Below, one piece after another: positions 15,939-24,453 of a DNA stretch of 35,010 nt. The notes below the pieces were generated by a model. The model saw nothing but the letters and a program-made list of their open reading frames with translations, was not told where the DNA came from and did no database searches. The translations under genes and the position numbers were made by a program. This DNA comes from SAR202 cluster bacterium Casp-Chloro-G4 (lineage in GTDB: Bacteria > Chloroflexota > Dehalococcoidia > Lucifugimonadales > JADFKI01). The stretch spans positions 1 to 35,010 of the forward strand of contig MUCK01000003.1 in assembly GCA_002816705.1 (NCBI GenBank), written 5' to 3'. How positions within the stretch are numbered: the stretch's first letter is position 1; every line of letters starts with the position of its first letter.

Positions 15939-16658
15939 TTAGCTGAATATGTCATTTGATATATTCTCACTATCAGCACCAGGACCCACCCTTACGAAAT
16001 ACTCATCACCCGCATGCATCTTGAGCCTTTCGGTAAGAACAGGCGGCATTGGATCACTCTGGCTTTTGTGGCAGCGTATGGCATTCAACTGGGTTTCAAG
16101 AAAATCAGATGTGTCGATGACTGTGTTGATGTCCTGCTTCGGCACGCCGACGAATGGTATGTCGGATAGCTCTCGCAGGCGGCTGGCTATGGCCTCCGGG
16201 ATTGCCCAGTAGAAAAGGCTGGGACGCAGTTGTTGAGGCATACGTTGGATTGCCGAAGTGGCAGCCCTGGTTATAGCTACGTGGTCAGGGTTGCCGGTGA
16301 TGCCTCCAGGCCCGAAAGCCATCACAACGTCGGGTTTTAATTCGGCGATGGCATTCGTGACGAGGTTACATAGCTCTCCATCGTCCACGTCATTTAGGCC
16401 CGTGTATGGGTAATGCAGAACGCGTGATTCCGCCAGGCCCAACGCTTCGGATGCGCAACGCATTTCCGCCTCCCGGACATCGCCCAGTTTGGCCTGGTGG
16501 GTCTCCCGGCCTAACGTGCTACCCTCACCTCGGGTTGCTGAGATAACGGTAATCCTGGTGCCGGATGCGGCGTACTTGGCCAGCGTGCCGCCTGGCCCGA
16601 ACGACTCATCGTCGGGGTGGGCGAATATGCATAGTAGTGACCTCGACTTGTCGGGCAT
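15939..16658 (-). CDS. PIG-L (LmbE-type) zinc-dependent deacetylase
   Basis: A 239-residue PIG-L family protein. The metal motif FAHPDDESFGPGG sits at residues 12-24 (His14, Asp17) and the second metal His is His126 in GGITGNPDHVAITRA. Family members remove acetyl groups from N-acetylglucosamine-type sugars or act in thiol-cofactor (mycothiol/bacillithiol) or antibiotic pathways. The substrate here is unknown and no partner glycosyltransferase is near. No signal peptide, so cytoplasmic. Its start lies 3 bases beyond the stop of the potassium channel gene, so the two are probably one transcript. Confidence 0.92.
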   Translation of the reverse strand: MPDKSRSLLCIFAHPDDESFGPGGTLAKYAASGTRITVISATRGEGSTLGRETHQAKLGDVREAEMRCASEALGLAESRVLHYPYTGLNDVDDGELCNLVTNAIAELKPDVVMAFGPGGITGNPDHVAITRAATSAIQRMPQQLRPSLFYWAIPEAIASRLRELSDIPFVGVPKQDINTVIDTSDFLETQLNAIRCHKSQSDPMPPVLTERLKMHAGDEYFVRVGPGADSENISNDIFS

Positions 16659-16661
16659 CGG

Positions 16662-17657
16662 CTAGGCCTTACCTTCCAAATCTGCAAGCCTGGTATCCGG
16701 TCCCACGATGAAAAGCCTGTCGTTTTCCTCTATTTGCAGATCACCTATGGGATTGACCATCATTTCATTTTCACCGCGTGCCAGAGCCAGCACGTCAATT
16801 CCCTGGCTCTCCTTGCACTGCAAGATACTGCTGCCTAGAAGAACCGACCCGTCGCCGACGGTTATTTCCGTGAACCTAAGGTCACGTTTACCTCGACCGT
16901 CCAGCAACGAATCGAAGAAGTCCACGGCCATAGGCCGGACCGCAGAAAGCGCCATGCGGCGTCCGCCAATGGTATGAGGGGATACGACGCTGTTCGCGCC
17001 TGCTCGTATGAGCTTACCCTCGTTGTCCTGGTAGGTTGTCCTTGCGACTATGAAGAGTTCTGGTCGGATGCCTCTGGCGGAAAGTGTTATGAAAACGTTA
17101 TCGCTGTCGTTGCCCGTGGCTGCAACAAGGCCTCGCGCTCTTTCTATACCCGCCGCCCTTAACACTTCGTCGTCAGAAGCGTCGCCTAGAACGTAAGCAA
17201 ATCCCATATTGTCGGCGTCGGAAATCGCTTCGAGATCCTTTTCTACGATTATGAAATGGGCGCCCTCTTGTTGAAAAGCCAGTGCGACCTCTCTACCAAC
17301 CCTGCCAAAGCCGCATAGTATAAAGTGATTGCGTTCCCCTGCCAATCGCGTCTCCATTCTTCTCCTCCGAACGAAGCCTCTGAAAATGCCTTCCTCAATG
17401 ATCCGCTGCATGGAGATCGAGAGGAAGTACAGCGTCGCGCCGACTCCCGCTATCATAAGGAAGATCGAGAAGGCTTTACCGCCGCTTGAGAGTGGGTGCA
17501 CTTCCGCAAAGCCAACGGTAGTGAACGTGAGAGCCGTCATGTATGCGGCATCCAGGAAGGACCAACCTTCGATGGTCATGTATCCCGCGATGCCTATGGC
17601 GATCAGAGCGGCCAGCACGATGACGCTTCTGAGTGTTCGGCTACGTTGGAAGTCCAC
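16662..17657 (-). CDS. Two-helix potassium channel with RCK (TrkA-N/TrkA-C) domains
   Basis: The 331-residue protein has the MthK-like layout: helix M1 (about 11-29), pore helix and filter (WSFLDAAYMTALTFTTVGF, 32-50), helix M2 (60-82), then an RCK-N Rossmann domain starting HFILCGFGRVG (111-121) and an RCK-C domain from about 245 (ITVGDGSVLLG). Four copies would form a ligand-gated K+ channel in the cytoplasmic membrane. The filter reads TTVGFA, so the last Gly of the usual TVGYG/TVGFG is Ala51. It starts with GTG at 17657, preceded by AGGATCAGG. It appears to be transcribed with the PIG-L gene. Confidence 0.9.
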   Translation of the reverse strand: MDFQRSRTLRSVIVLAALIAIGIAGYMTIEGWSFLDAAYMTALTFTTVGFAEVHPLSSGGKAFSIFLMIAGVGATLYFLSISMQRIIEEGIFRGFVRRRRMETRLAGERNHFILCGFGRVGREVALAFQQEGAHFIIVEKDLEAISDADNMGFAYVLGDASDDEVLRAAGIERARGLVAATGNDSDNVFITLSARGIRPELFIVARTTYQDNEGKLIRAGANSVVSPHTIGGRRMALSAVRPMAVDFFDSLLDGRGKRDLRFTEITVGDGSVLLGSSILQCKESQGIDVLALARGENEMMVNPIGDLQIEENDRLFIVGPDTRLADLEGKA

Positions 17658-17788
17658 CCTGATCCTGTACCCCGGTTACAGATTCAATGGTATTTTACAT
17701 GGAATCAGACGATTGTAGACCAGCGCAGAACGTATCTAAGCTACCGTTGTGAACCAATTGGCGCTAGGGCGTACTTTTACGACGGTCC

Positions 17789-18979
17789 TCAATCCTCTTT
17801 GGTTGATTGAAGTCTAGCCTCCAGCACTCGGCGTTGTCTGAGGTAGTTCTCTGCAGGCAAGCTGCCGTCCTCATAGCTCTTCTCCAATTCGGAGACGAGT
17901 CGTAGTAGGGTGAATCGTTCCTGCTGCTCCACTGCCGCGGCCGGGTCTGCCAATACAGGAAGTGTATGTCTTCGCCGACTCATGCGGACTGCAAAGACTG
18001 TGAGGATGGCCATTAGTAGGGCCAGGACCGCCGGCGCTGCGAACTCCACGCGGATAGTCTTGGCGGTGTAGAAAATGCGCTCAATAGACGATGGTTGGGG
18101 TAAGTCGGACAGGGTAACGTCAACGCGCGAACCTCTGGGTAGGTCTGCCTTTTCTATCAACTGGTATGGGCGCTGGCCTATGGTTACATTACTGGGGCTA
18201 CCGAGTTGTTCACTGGAAAGAGTAAGGACTTCGTCAGGTGAGAGTATCCGCAGTCCTTCCGCTCCGAAGGGCAACGACTTGGTGAAGGTTTCCACGCCCT
18301 CTGTGTACGGGAACTCGTAGGTGTACATGATGTCGTGATTTCCTGGCGGGACGGCTGCCAGAACAGCGAAGCCCCTGTCCACCTGCACAACGTCTGCCCC
18401 TAATAGGCGTGTGTCCACCTGCAGTGATTCTGAACCGGGCGGTAGCCCAAATCGCAACAGGTTCATCGGCACGTCAGTGCCCGCGACGTATGTGTAGTCG
18501 GAGTCGTTCGCCAGCTGCACGATCTCCAGAACGGCGATAGTTCCCGCCTCCTTGTCGACGTCGGAGAACAGCACAGAAGCCGAGTTGGTGTGGATAATTT
18601 GCAGATCGTTGGAGATCTCAAAAATTTTCAGTGTCAAGGCCTCTGGCTTGCCATTCCGCAGGTTAACGTCGGTGCCGTATAGTGCCTCCTGGTAACGGAC
18701 GGACACCCCGTAAACTACGAAAGGTTCTGGCACGACGTTCTCGAACTGGAAGCGGCCCTCGAAGTCGGTGGTGGTTTCCAGATGTTCGTGTAAGGCTGCC
18801 CCTTCCTGATGTAGCGTCACAACCAGGCCCGCTGGGGCAGTTGCGTCTGGAGAGCCGTCAACCACGCGGCCTTCTACGGTAAAGCCCTCTTGTTGAGCGA
18901 GTACGAACAACGGGTTGATGAGCGAAGTAGTTATCAAGGCTAGAAGCACTATTCCCGACAGCGCAAGACGTTTATTCAC
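17789..18979 (-). CDS. Secreted-domain membrane protein with carboxypeptidase-regulatory-like fold and CcmI-like tail, last gene of the ccm block
   Basis: I do not recognise a named family for the full 396-residue protein. It has a signal peptide (about 1-28, cleaving near VLAQQ), a carboxypeptidase-regulatory-like beta domain at 32-115 (FTVEGRVVDGS, TTTDFEGRFQFENV), a second extracytoplasmic beta-rich region, a membrane helix near 308-332 and a cytoplasmic helical tail (LLRLVSELEKSYEDGSLPAE). That tail resembles the helical motif of CcmI-type proteins and of the gene upstream. It overlaps the upstream CcmI-like gene by 8 bases, so translational coupling within the cytochrome-maturation block is likely. 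A role in presenting apocytochrome is possible but unproven. Confidence 0.8.
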   Translation of the reverse strand: MNKRLALSGIVLLALITTSLINPLFVLAQQEGFTVEGRVVDGSPDATAPAGLVVTLHQEGAALHEHLETTTDFEGRFQFENVVPEPFVVYGVSVRYQEALYGTDVNLRNGKPEALTLKIFEISNDLQIIHTNSASVLFSDVDKEAGTIAVLEIVQLANDSDYTYVAGTDVPMNLLRFGLPPGSESLQVDTRLLGADVVQVDRGFAVLAAVPPGNHDIMYTYEFPYTEGVETFTKSLPFGAEGLRILSPDEVLTLSSEQLGSPSNVTIGQRPYQLIEKADLPRGSRVDVTLSDLPQPSSIERIFYTAKTIRVEFAAPAVLALLMAILTVFAVRMSRRRHTLPVLADPAAAVEQQERFTLLRLVSELEKSYEDGSLPAENYLRQRRVLEARLQSTKED

Positions 18980-19430
18980 CGGAAACAGGGTCCTGAGGGG
19001 CCTCTGCGCCAGTCACAGCGGCGTCGCTACCGACAGTGCGTTCTCGCACCTGCTGTATCTCCCGCTCGATGGCCGCCAGCAGCTCCGCCTCCTGCTCGTC
19101 CTCCAACTCCATGGAGTGCATAACCATAGCCGCCTCACGCATATACTCCTGCCGAAGCCACAGGTAGTCTTCCTCATCCAGGTTGCCAATGGAGTATTCC
19201 AGCTCGGTGTTTTTGATGCCGGAGATGGCCGAATCCCAACGTCGTTCCAGATCGACCATAGGGGAGCTTTCGTCGTCTAACCACTCGTTGGCGGCGTTGC
19301 CTCGAAGGAAAGGGTAAAGCACCGCCAGAGCGGGAATTAGCGCCAGAAGTAATGCTATCAGTATGATCAAGAAGTTTGGCCTATGCCCTCGCTGCCTGGA
19401 CGCCGGCGGGAAGACGTACTGTAGCCGCAA
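18972..19430 (-). CDS. ccmI: CcmI-like cytochrome c biogenesis membrane protein
   Basis: A 152-residue protein with one N-terminal membrane helix (about 20-42, FLIILIALLLALIPALAVLY), then a charged helical domain with RRWDSAISGIKNTELEYSIG and NLDEEDYLWLRQEYM. That pattern (ELE.-Y-GxLxxxDYxxLR) is typical of CcmI N-terminal domains, which bind the apocytochrome and hand it to the heme lyase. There is no TPR region, so it is a short form. The ATG at 19430 makes a 50-base overlap with ccmF in another frame; a TTG at about 19371 is an alternative giving a shorter protein. It sits directly after ccmF, which supports the assignment. Confidence 0.7.
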   Translation of the reverse strand: MRLQYVFPPASRQRGHRPNFLIILIALLLALIPALAVLYPFLRGNAANEWLDDESSPMVDLERRWDSAISGIKNTELEYSIGNLDEEDYLWLRQEYMREAAMVMHSMELEDEQEAELLAAIEREIQQVRERTVGSDAAVTGAEAPQDPVSGE

Positions 19431-21366
19431 CCGGCTGTCGCACAGGCCAAAGCCCGAAGCCTATCCCCAAAGCTATGATAGGGCCGGATGCCCACATCCA
19501 CCACACCAGAGGATTTACCAGAATACGAAACACGGCTTGTCCTCCGTCCTGGAACTCAGACGGGACTATGTAGAAATCCTCCACCGGGGTACTTCGTATT
19601 GCGCCTTTGGTGGCGGCGATGCGGAAGTCTGGATAAAAGGCACGGAAGGCCTCCATTCTGCCCACGCTCTTGCCTTTCTGAAAGACGCTAAAGGAGGCAA
19701 TGGCCTCCTCACGGTCGGAGTAGGTTTTGTTCTCTACACCAAGATACTCGAAGGTGTAATTGCCGATACTGGCCACGTCTCCGGGTTCCATGACCAGGTC
19801 GCGTTGGGTGCTGTAAAACGAGGATGCGATTGCTCCTATTGCCAGCATCAGAATCCCCAGGTGGACTATGTAGCCGCCGTACCGAGGTCTGTTGCCGGAG
19901 AGCAGGTTCATGAACGCAACTGGGTAGGACTCGCCTCTGCTATGTCGAGAGCGTGTTCCTCGGAACCATTCGTTGGCGATGCCTGCCAGAACCAGGGCCA
20001 CGGTGGCAAAGGCAACAACGGCTGGGACCTGCCGGATGCCGAGGACAACCAGAATTATGACGGTCAACAGAGCTGTTGCCATGGGCACTCGAAGCGCGCG
20101 AAGCAGATTGCGTACGGTCGCTCTGCGCCACGGCAACAGCGGGCCGACGCCCATAAGGAAGACTATGCCCAGAAGTATGGGGCCGTTAACCTTGTCGAAG
20201 AAAGGTCGGCCTACGGTTATGACTGTGCCTTGAGCGGCCTCACTGAAAATAGGGAATAGCGTTCCCCACAGAGTCACAAAGGCCACGGTCAGAAAGAGTA
20301 TGTTCTGTCCCAGAAATGCGCTCTCGCGGGAGAGGGGAGACTCCAGGCTAGCCCGGCTCTTGAGGGACTCCAGTCGCCAGAAGAATACGGCGATGGCCGC
20401 AATCATAGTGACCGCCATGAACATCAGGAACAGCCATCCCATTGCCGACTGTGCAAACGAGTGGACCGACGGCACTGGGCCTCCTCTGTTGATGAACATA
20501 CCCATCTGGGCCAAGGTGAACCCAACGATGATAAGGACCATGTTCCACATTCGGAACATGCCCCGCCGCTTCTGTACCATGATGGAATGAACGAATGCCG
20601 TCATAGCAAGCCAGGGCATCAGCGCGGAGTTCTCCACGGGATCCCAGGCCCAGTACCCACCCCAACCAAGGATCGTGTAGGCCCACCAGCTCCCGAGCAG
20701 CAGTCCAATGGTGAGGATTAACCAGGAGATCATTCCCCATAGCCTGCCCAGGTCTACCCATTCGTCCCGGCCTCCGCGACGGGCCGCCAGCGCGCCGATA
20801 GCTATGCTGAATGGTATGGCTACGAGCACAAGGCCAGCCATCTGCAGTGGAGGGTGTATGAACATGCCGAAATGAATGAGAAGCGGGTTAATTCCCTGAC
20901 CATCGGGGGGCACAAAGTCCAGAACCGCCAGCGGATTCGCCATAAAGACCATGATTCCAAGGAAGAATGCAATAACCAAAGCCATGATGCCTGTGGCGTA
21001 GGGAGCCGTGTAGGGCAGCCGCTTTCGTATTGTTAGCACCGCAACTACGGAGACGATGGACAGTGTGACTGCCAGGTAAAGCAGGGAGCCTGCGTTTCCG
21101 GCGTAGAAGGCAACCCATGTGTATATCTGTGGCATCGCCAGATTGCTGTTTTCAAATACATAACGCACAGAGAAGTCCCGAACGACGAATGAGTAAACCA
21201 GCGCCGCCGTGGAAATCAGAAGCATTAGAGGAATCGTGTAGAAACCGTAGCGTCCGCTGGCCGTTAGCTCGGGCACCTTTTGCCACGAACCCACAAATGA
21301 CGCCACGGGAACGTACAGCGCCACCACGAAGGCGATTACCAGCGCAATTTGACCCGCCTCAACCAT
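19381..21366 (-). CDS. ccmF: Cytochrome c heme lyase CcmF
   Basis: A 661-residue polytopic protein with about 14-15 hydrophobic segments. It carries the tryptophan-rich WWD heme-handling element (WWAYTILGWGGYWAWDPVEN, 227-246) and conserved His in FGMFIHPPLQMAG and FVHSIM, which ligate heme in CcmF proteins. Together with CcmH it transfers heme to the CXXCH motifs of apocytochromes on the outer face of the membrane. Length is typical. Its start overlaps the ccmH stop by 8 bases. The ACIII ActA and ActE subunits are obvious clients. The heme-export and chaperone genes ccmA, B, C, E and G are not in this window. Confidence 0.95.
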   Translation of the reverse strand: MVEAGQIALVIAFVVALYVPVASFVGSWQKVPELTASGRYGFYTIPLMLLISTAALVYSFVVRDFSVRYVFENSNLAMPQIYTWVAFYAGNAGSLLYLAVTLSIVSVVAVLTIRKRLPYTAPYATGIMALVIAFFLGIMVFMANPLAVLDFVPPDGQGINPLLIHFGMFIHPPLQMAGLVLVAIPFSIAIGALAARRGGRDEWVDLGRLWGMISWLILTIGLLLGSWWAYTILGWGGYWAWDPVENSALMPWLAMTAFVHSIMVQKRRGMFRMWNMVLIIVGFTLAQMGMFINRGGPVPSVHSFAQSAMGWLFLMFMAVTMIAAIAVFFWRLESLKSRASLESPLSRESAFLGQNILFLTVAFVTLWGTLFPIFSEAAQGTVITVGRPFFDKVNGPILLGIVFLMGVGPLLPWRRATVRNLLRALRVPMATALLTVIILVVLGIRQVPAVVAFATVALVLAGIANEWFRGTRSRHSRGESYPVAFMNLLSGNRPRYGGYIVHLGILMLAIGAIASSFYSTQRDLVMEPGDVASIGNYTFEYLGVENKTYSDREEAIASFSVFQKGKSVGRMEAFRAFYPDFRIAATKGAIRSTPVEDFYIVPSEFQDGGQAVFRILVNPLVWWMWASGPIIALGIGFGLWPVRQPVAATVRLPAGVQAARA

Positions 21367-21961
21367 GGTGCTCCTCTTTGTTACCTGTATCGTCCGTTAC
21401 GTTATCGCTGCTGGCGATTGACGCCCCAGTCAACGGTGGCTCCAAGGCGGCCTCAATGCGTTCATAGTAGCGTTCGAGGTCGGCTTGATAAACTGTGTCG
21501 CCCCTTCGTTCGGCCTGCCGCTCATGTCGACCCGGCTGGCGCATCCATCTTATCGCAAGCAAAAAGGCTGCAATGGCTGTGGCGACGATCACCGGCGGAA
21601 CTATCCACGCCATGATGCTGAAGCCCTCCGTTGGGGGTTCCATGAGAACGCTGGGTCCGTAACGGTCCACGAAGAAGTCACGAATCTGGTCATCGGACCA
21701 ACCATCGTTCAGTTTCTCACGGACGATTTCCCTCATCTGTAGCGAGATAGTCGCCTGCGACTGGTCGATAGACTCCCCGGGGCAGATGGGACACATGATG
21801 GTCTTGTTAAGGCCCTGGGCTCGCTGATCATACTTTGGAACATCGCTTTGTGCCGTGGAGCATGCCACGAACAGCAGGGCCAAAACAGCGGCCGCCATGG
21901 CCGTTCTAACCACAGTGGACGCCCTAGATGTGTAAACGAATTTGCTCAAATGGGAAGTCAT
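21359..21961 (-). CDS. ccmH: Cytochrome c maturation protein CcmH
   Basis: The 200-residue protein has the CcmH signature IMCPICPGESIDQSQA (redox Cys57 and Cys60), then MREIVREKLNDGWSDDQI and the RYGPSVLMEPP segment, followed by a membrane helix near 117-138 (IMAWIVPPVIVATAIAAFLL). The N-terminal signal ends in a lipobox-like FVAC (Cys34). CcmH reduces the cysteines of the apocytochrome heme motif before ligation. ATG at 21961 is chosen because the upstream in-frame extension has no CcmH homology and would run into the promoter and start of the divergent gene at 22246. The ribosome site is weak. It is the first gene of a four-gene overlapping block. Confidence 0.93.
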   Translation of the reverse strand: MTSHLSKFVYTSRASTVVRTAMAAAVLALLFVACSTAQSDVPKYDQRAQGLNKTIMCPICPGESIDQSQATISLQMREIVREKLNDGWSDDQIRDFFVDRYGPSVLMEPPTEGFSIMAWIVPPVIVATAIAAFLLAIRWMRQPGRHERQAERRGDTVYQADLERYYERIEAALEPPLTGASIASSDNVTDDTGNKEEHHG

Positions 21962-22100
21962 TACCAGGACTGGCTCTACCAGGTATTTATACGCTTGACG
22001 GCCTTTAGTGGATGCCGTGCACTCACCCTTTTCCACAAGGAACAGTTGTCTTGAGTTGTGCGAATTCCTTGGAAGGTGCTGGCGAGTGTTAGGCCAAGAC

Positions 22101-22106
22101 ATTATA
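22101..22106 (-). promoter_or_regulatory. Candidate -10 element for the ccmHF block
   Basis: On the minus strand the hexamer TATAAT (plus-strand ATTATA) is perfect and lies about 140 bases upstream of the ccmH start. No convincing -35 hexamer is seen at the normal distance, so this is only a candidate. Confidence 0.35.
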
Positions 22107-22144
22107 ACCTTGTCTGTGAAACCGGTGCACGCTATTTTTGCCTT

Positions 22145-22153
22145 TGCTATAAT
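22145..22153 (+). promoter_or_regulatory. Extended -10 promoter of the BioD-like/DRTGG gene
   Basis: TGCTATAAT is a perfect extended -10 element (TGnTATAAT), about 90 bases upstream of the start at 22246. No clear -35 hexamer is visible, as is allowed for extended -10 promoters. Confidence 0.5.
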
Positions 22154-22245
22154 TGCGTCCGTAATTTTGGGGCCGCATGGTACGCTCGGATTAGGCCCGA
22201 TGCCGTATATTATCCGAAAGCGTTTGCATGGAAAGGCAGCGACTA

Positions 22246-23250
22246 ATGACACTGCTGTATGTCACCTCTAACGAGCGAGGCGCAGGGAAGACTTCGCTTT
22301 GCGTTGGGCTGGCCCATCTGCTCACAAAACAGGGGAAAAGGGTCACAATCTTCAAGCCCATCGGCACATCTGATGATGACCCCGACGTTGCTATATATCA
22401 GGCCCTTCTGTCCACAGAAGTTGATGGCTGGCCCATTATTTCAGCTTCTGGGGCAATATCCGACGATCTCTTAGGGCAGATCAAGACGGCCGCCATTGGC
22501 GTGGCCGAAGACCAGGACGTTGTGATCGTTGAAGGCTCAAGCGATATTTCTGCCGCCGACGCCGGGAAGCTGGCTGAAGCTCTGGACGCCAAGGCAGTTG
22601 TGGTATCGCGTTATAGCTCGGAACGAAAGGCATTTGAATTTCGTAAGTGGCAGGACGCGTTCAAAGGCCGCCTGTTGGGGTACGTGATTAACGGCGTATC
22701 CATGTACCAGGGTACGGCGTCGAAGTCGGGCCTGCTGGAATCCATGGCTAACGAGGGAATGAAATCACTTGGGGCGGTGCCTGAGGATAGGCGTCTTTTG
22801 GGTGTATCCGTAAACCAGCTTTCCGAGCACCTCGGTGGAGAATACCTGGCAGATGGCGGTGACCGAGACTCCCTGGTGGAGTATCTCATGGTGGGTGGGA
22901 TGAGTCTGGACCCCGGCGAGATTTACTTTGGGATTCACGACAACCGTGCGGTGGTCGTTCGGGGCGACCGTCCCGACATCCAGATGGCTGCGTTGTCAGC
23001 GACTGGAACCACAGCCTGCCTGGTGCTTACCAATGGCGTTAAGCCAATTGGGTATGTCCAAAATGAGGCCGAGCTGGAAGAGGTGCCCCTTGTGCTGGTC
23101 TCAGAGGGCACGCTGGGCACAATGGAAAATCTGAATTCGCTGATGGAGCATGGCCGATTCGATCATCCGGCCAAGCTGGAACGCTTTGCCCGGCTTATGG
23201 AAGAGCACATAGACGTTAAAGCGATTGCCACGGCACTGGAGCCAGGTTAG
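22246..23250 (+). CDS. P-loop BioD-like / DRTGG-domain protein (phosphotransacetylase N-terminal-like)
   Basis: A 334-residue protein with an N-terminal dethiobiotin-synthetase-like P-loop domain (SNERGAGKTSLCVGLAHLL, Walker A at 10-17) and a C-terminal DRTGG-type domain (GDRPDIQMAAL, 240-250). The same two domains occur at the N terminus of long phosphotransacetylases, where they are regulatory; no phosphate acetyltransferase domain follows here. The likely role is nucleotide-dependent sensing or regulation linked to acetyl-phosphate/acetyl-CoA metabolism, an inference from family. ATG at 22246 has GAAAGG 9 bases upstream; the in-frame ATG at 22228 overlaps that site. It diverges from the ccm block and ends before a bidirectional terminator. 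Confidence 0.85.
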   Translation: MTLLYVTSNERGAGKTSLCVGLAHLLTKQGKRVTIFKPIGTSDDDPDVAIYQALLSTEVDGWPIISASGAISDDLLGQIKTAAIGVAEDQDVVIVEGSSDISAADAGKLAEALDAKAVVVSRYSSERKAFEFRKWQDAFKGRLLGYVINGVSMYQGTASKSGLLESMANEGMKSLGAVPEDRRLLGVSVNQLSEHLGGEYLADGGDRDSLVEYLMVGGMSLDPGEIYFGIHDNRAVVVRGDRPDIQMAALSATGTTACLVLTNGVKPIGYVQNEAELEEVPLVLVSEGTLGTMENLNSLMEHGRFDHPAKLERFARLMEEHIDVKAIATALEPG

Positions 23251-23391
23251 AGCCCGCTGGTAATGCAGCCCATGTCGTCGGTGCGTGGATCATATGTCTC
23301 ACCAGAAGCGTAGGCAAAAAGCCCGTTCAACCTGAGTCTGCCCAAGGGTAAATCGCCCAGAGTTGGCACTCATTGCGCAAACGCATGAATA

Positions 23392-23427
23392 AAAAAGAGG
23401 GACGGTTTTACGACCGTCCCTCTTTTT
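23392..23427. terminator. Bidirectional rho-independent terminator
   Basis: A long perfect stem (AAAAGAGGGACGGT with ACCGTCCCTCTTTT, further extended by A/T pairs) closes a six-base TTTACG loop. Runs of A on one side and T on the other make it work for both strands. It sits between the convergent DRTGG gene (ends 23250) and the CoxM-like gene (ends 23458). Confidence 0.92.
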
Positions 23428-23457
23428 GTTTTCAATCCTCTAAATACCCAAAGAAAA

Positions 23458-24321
23458 TTAGCCTGCTCTGGACGCCGCTTCCAGGAGCACCCGTTCGGTG
23501 TATAGCCTTGTAAGGTGGGCACGATACTCCGCAGAGGCGTGAACATCCTCATTGAAATCAATGCCGTCGCTGGCAAGTTGGGCCGCTGCTTTGATAGTAG
23601 CGCCGTCCAAGCTTGCGCCCGTGAGGGCATTCTCCACGGAAGTGGCACGAGTGGCCTTAGCCCCTGCTCCGGTGATGCCAATGCGTACGCTCTGGCATTT
23701 ACCGCCACTTGCTGTTAGCACAGCGGCTATGCCTACGATGGCGTAATGCGAGGCCTTGTTGCCGAACTTGGCGTATGCGGTTCCCGTGCCAGAGGGCAGG
23801 GCGGGTATCTGTATTTCGTTTAATATCTCGTTTGGCTGCAGAGCAGTGGTGAAGAGATCAACGAAGAAATCGTCTGCGGCAATTGTGCGATGAGCGCCGC
23901 TGGAGCTGGTCACCATCTGAGCGCCCAGAGCCAGGATTATCGCCGGGAGGTCTCCAGCAGGGTCTGAGTGAGCCAAGCTACCGCCAATGGTGCCCATGTT
24001 GCGGACCTGTCTGTCTGCCACCATACCGGCCGTTTCAGCCAACGCGGGCGCCAGGCTCTGAACATCCGCAGACGACTCAATGTCGGCGTACGTTGTCATC
24101 GCCCCAATGGACAGGCCTCCGTTGCTCTGACGTATGTACGACAGATCGCTAATCTTGGCCAGGTCGATAACGACCTCAGGTTGGGCCAGGCGCAACTTCA
24201 TTAACGGAAGGAGACTATGGCCGCCGGCTAACAACTTTGCGCTATCGCCGTGCTGGTCCAGCAGGCTGGCCGCTTCGGCAACGCTTGTTGGTGCGTGGTA
24301 TTCAAATGCCCTTGGTATCAT
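23458..24321 (-). CDS. FAD-binding medium subunit, xanthine dehydrogenase / CO dehydrogenase family (CoxM-like)
   Basis: The ATG at 24321 (MIPRAFEYHAPTSVAEA) has GGAGAGG just upstream; 15 extra codons before it are not family-like. The 287-residue protein has both FAD signatures, AGGHSLLPLMKLRLAQPE near residues 33-50 and TIGGSLAHSDPAGDLPA near 110-126. In molybdenum hydroxylases this subunit passes electrons from the 2Fe-2S clusters to an acceptor. It lies 132 bases after the 2Fe-2S gene, and a strong terminator follows, so no large molybdopterin subunit is in this transcript. Which substrate the complex oxidises cannot be told without that subunit; CO is not implied. Confidence 0.92.
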   Translation of the reverse strand: MIPRAFEYHAPTSVAEAASLLDQHGDSAKLLAGGHSLLPLMKLRLAQPEVVIDLAKISDLSYIRQSNGGLSIGAMTTYADIESSADVQSLAPALAETAGMVADRQVRNMGTIGGSLAHSDPAGDLPAIILALGAQMVTSSSGAHRTIAADDFFVDLFTTALQPNEILNEIQIPALPSGTGTAYAKFGNKASHYAIVGIAAVLTASGGKCQSVRIGITGAGAKATRATSVENALTGASLDGATIKAAAQLASDGIDFNEDVHASAEYRAHLTRLYTERVLLEAASRAG

Positions 24322-24453
24322 GCCCTCTCCTTTATTTTGGTTCTTTTGGATGGGTCCGTCTGGCAAATGTTATCTTTAAAAAATCGCAATCTGCGTAGGT
24401 GCGCTACGTTATGGCCGAACCTCCATCGTCCTAAAGATCGACAGAAGCCAAAA

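Noticed and set aside
19363-20259. A 298-codon plus-strand open frame opposite ccmF
   Set aside because: Fully antisense to the conserved ccmF gene, with no recognisable fold and no ribosome site.
21962-22252. N-terminal extension of CcmH by 97 codons
   Set aside because: The extension has no CcmH similarity and would overlap the promoter and start of the divergent DRTGG/BioD-like gene; the lipoprotein-type signal begins after 21961.
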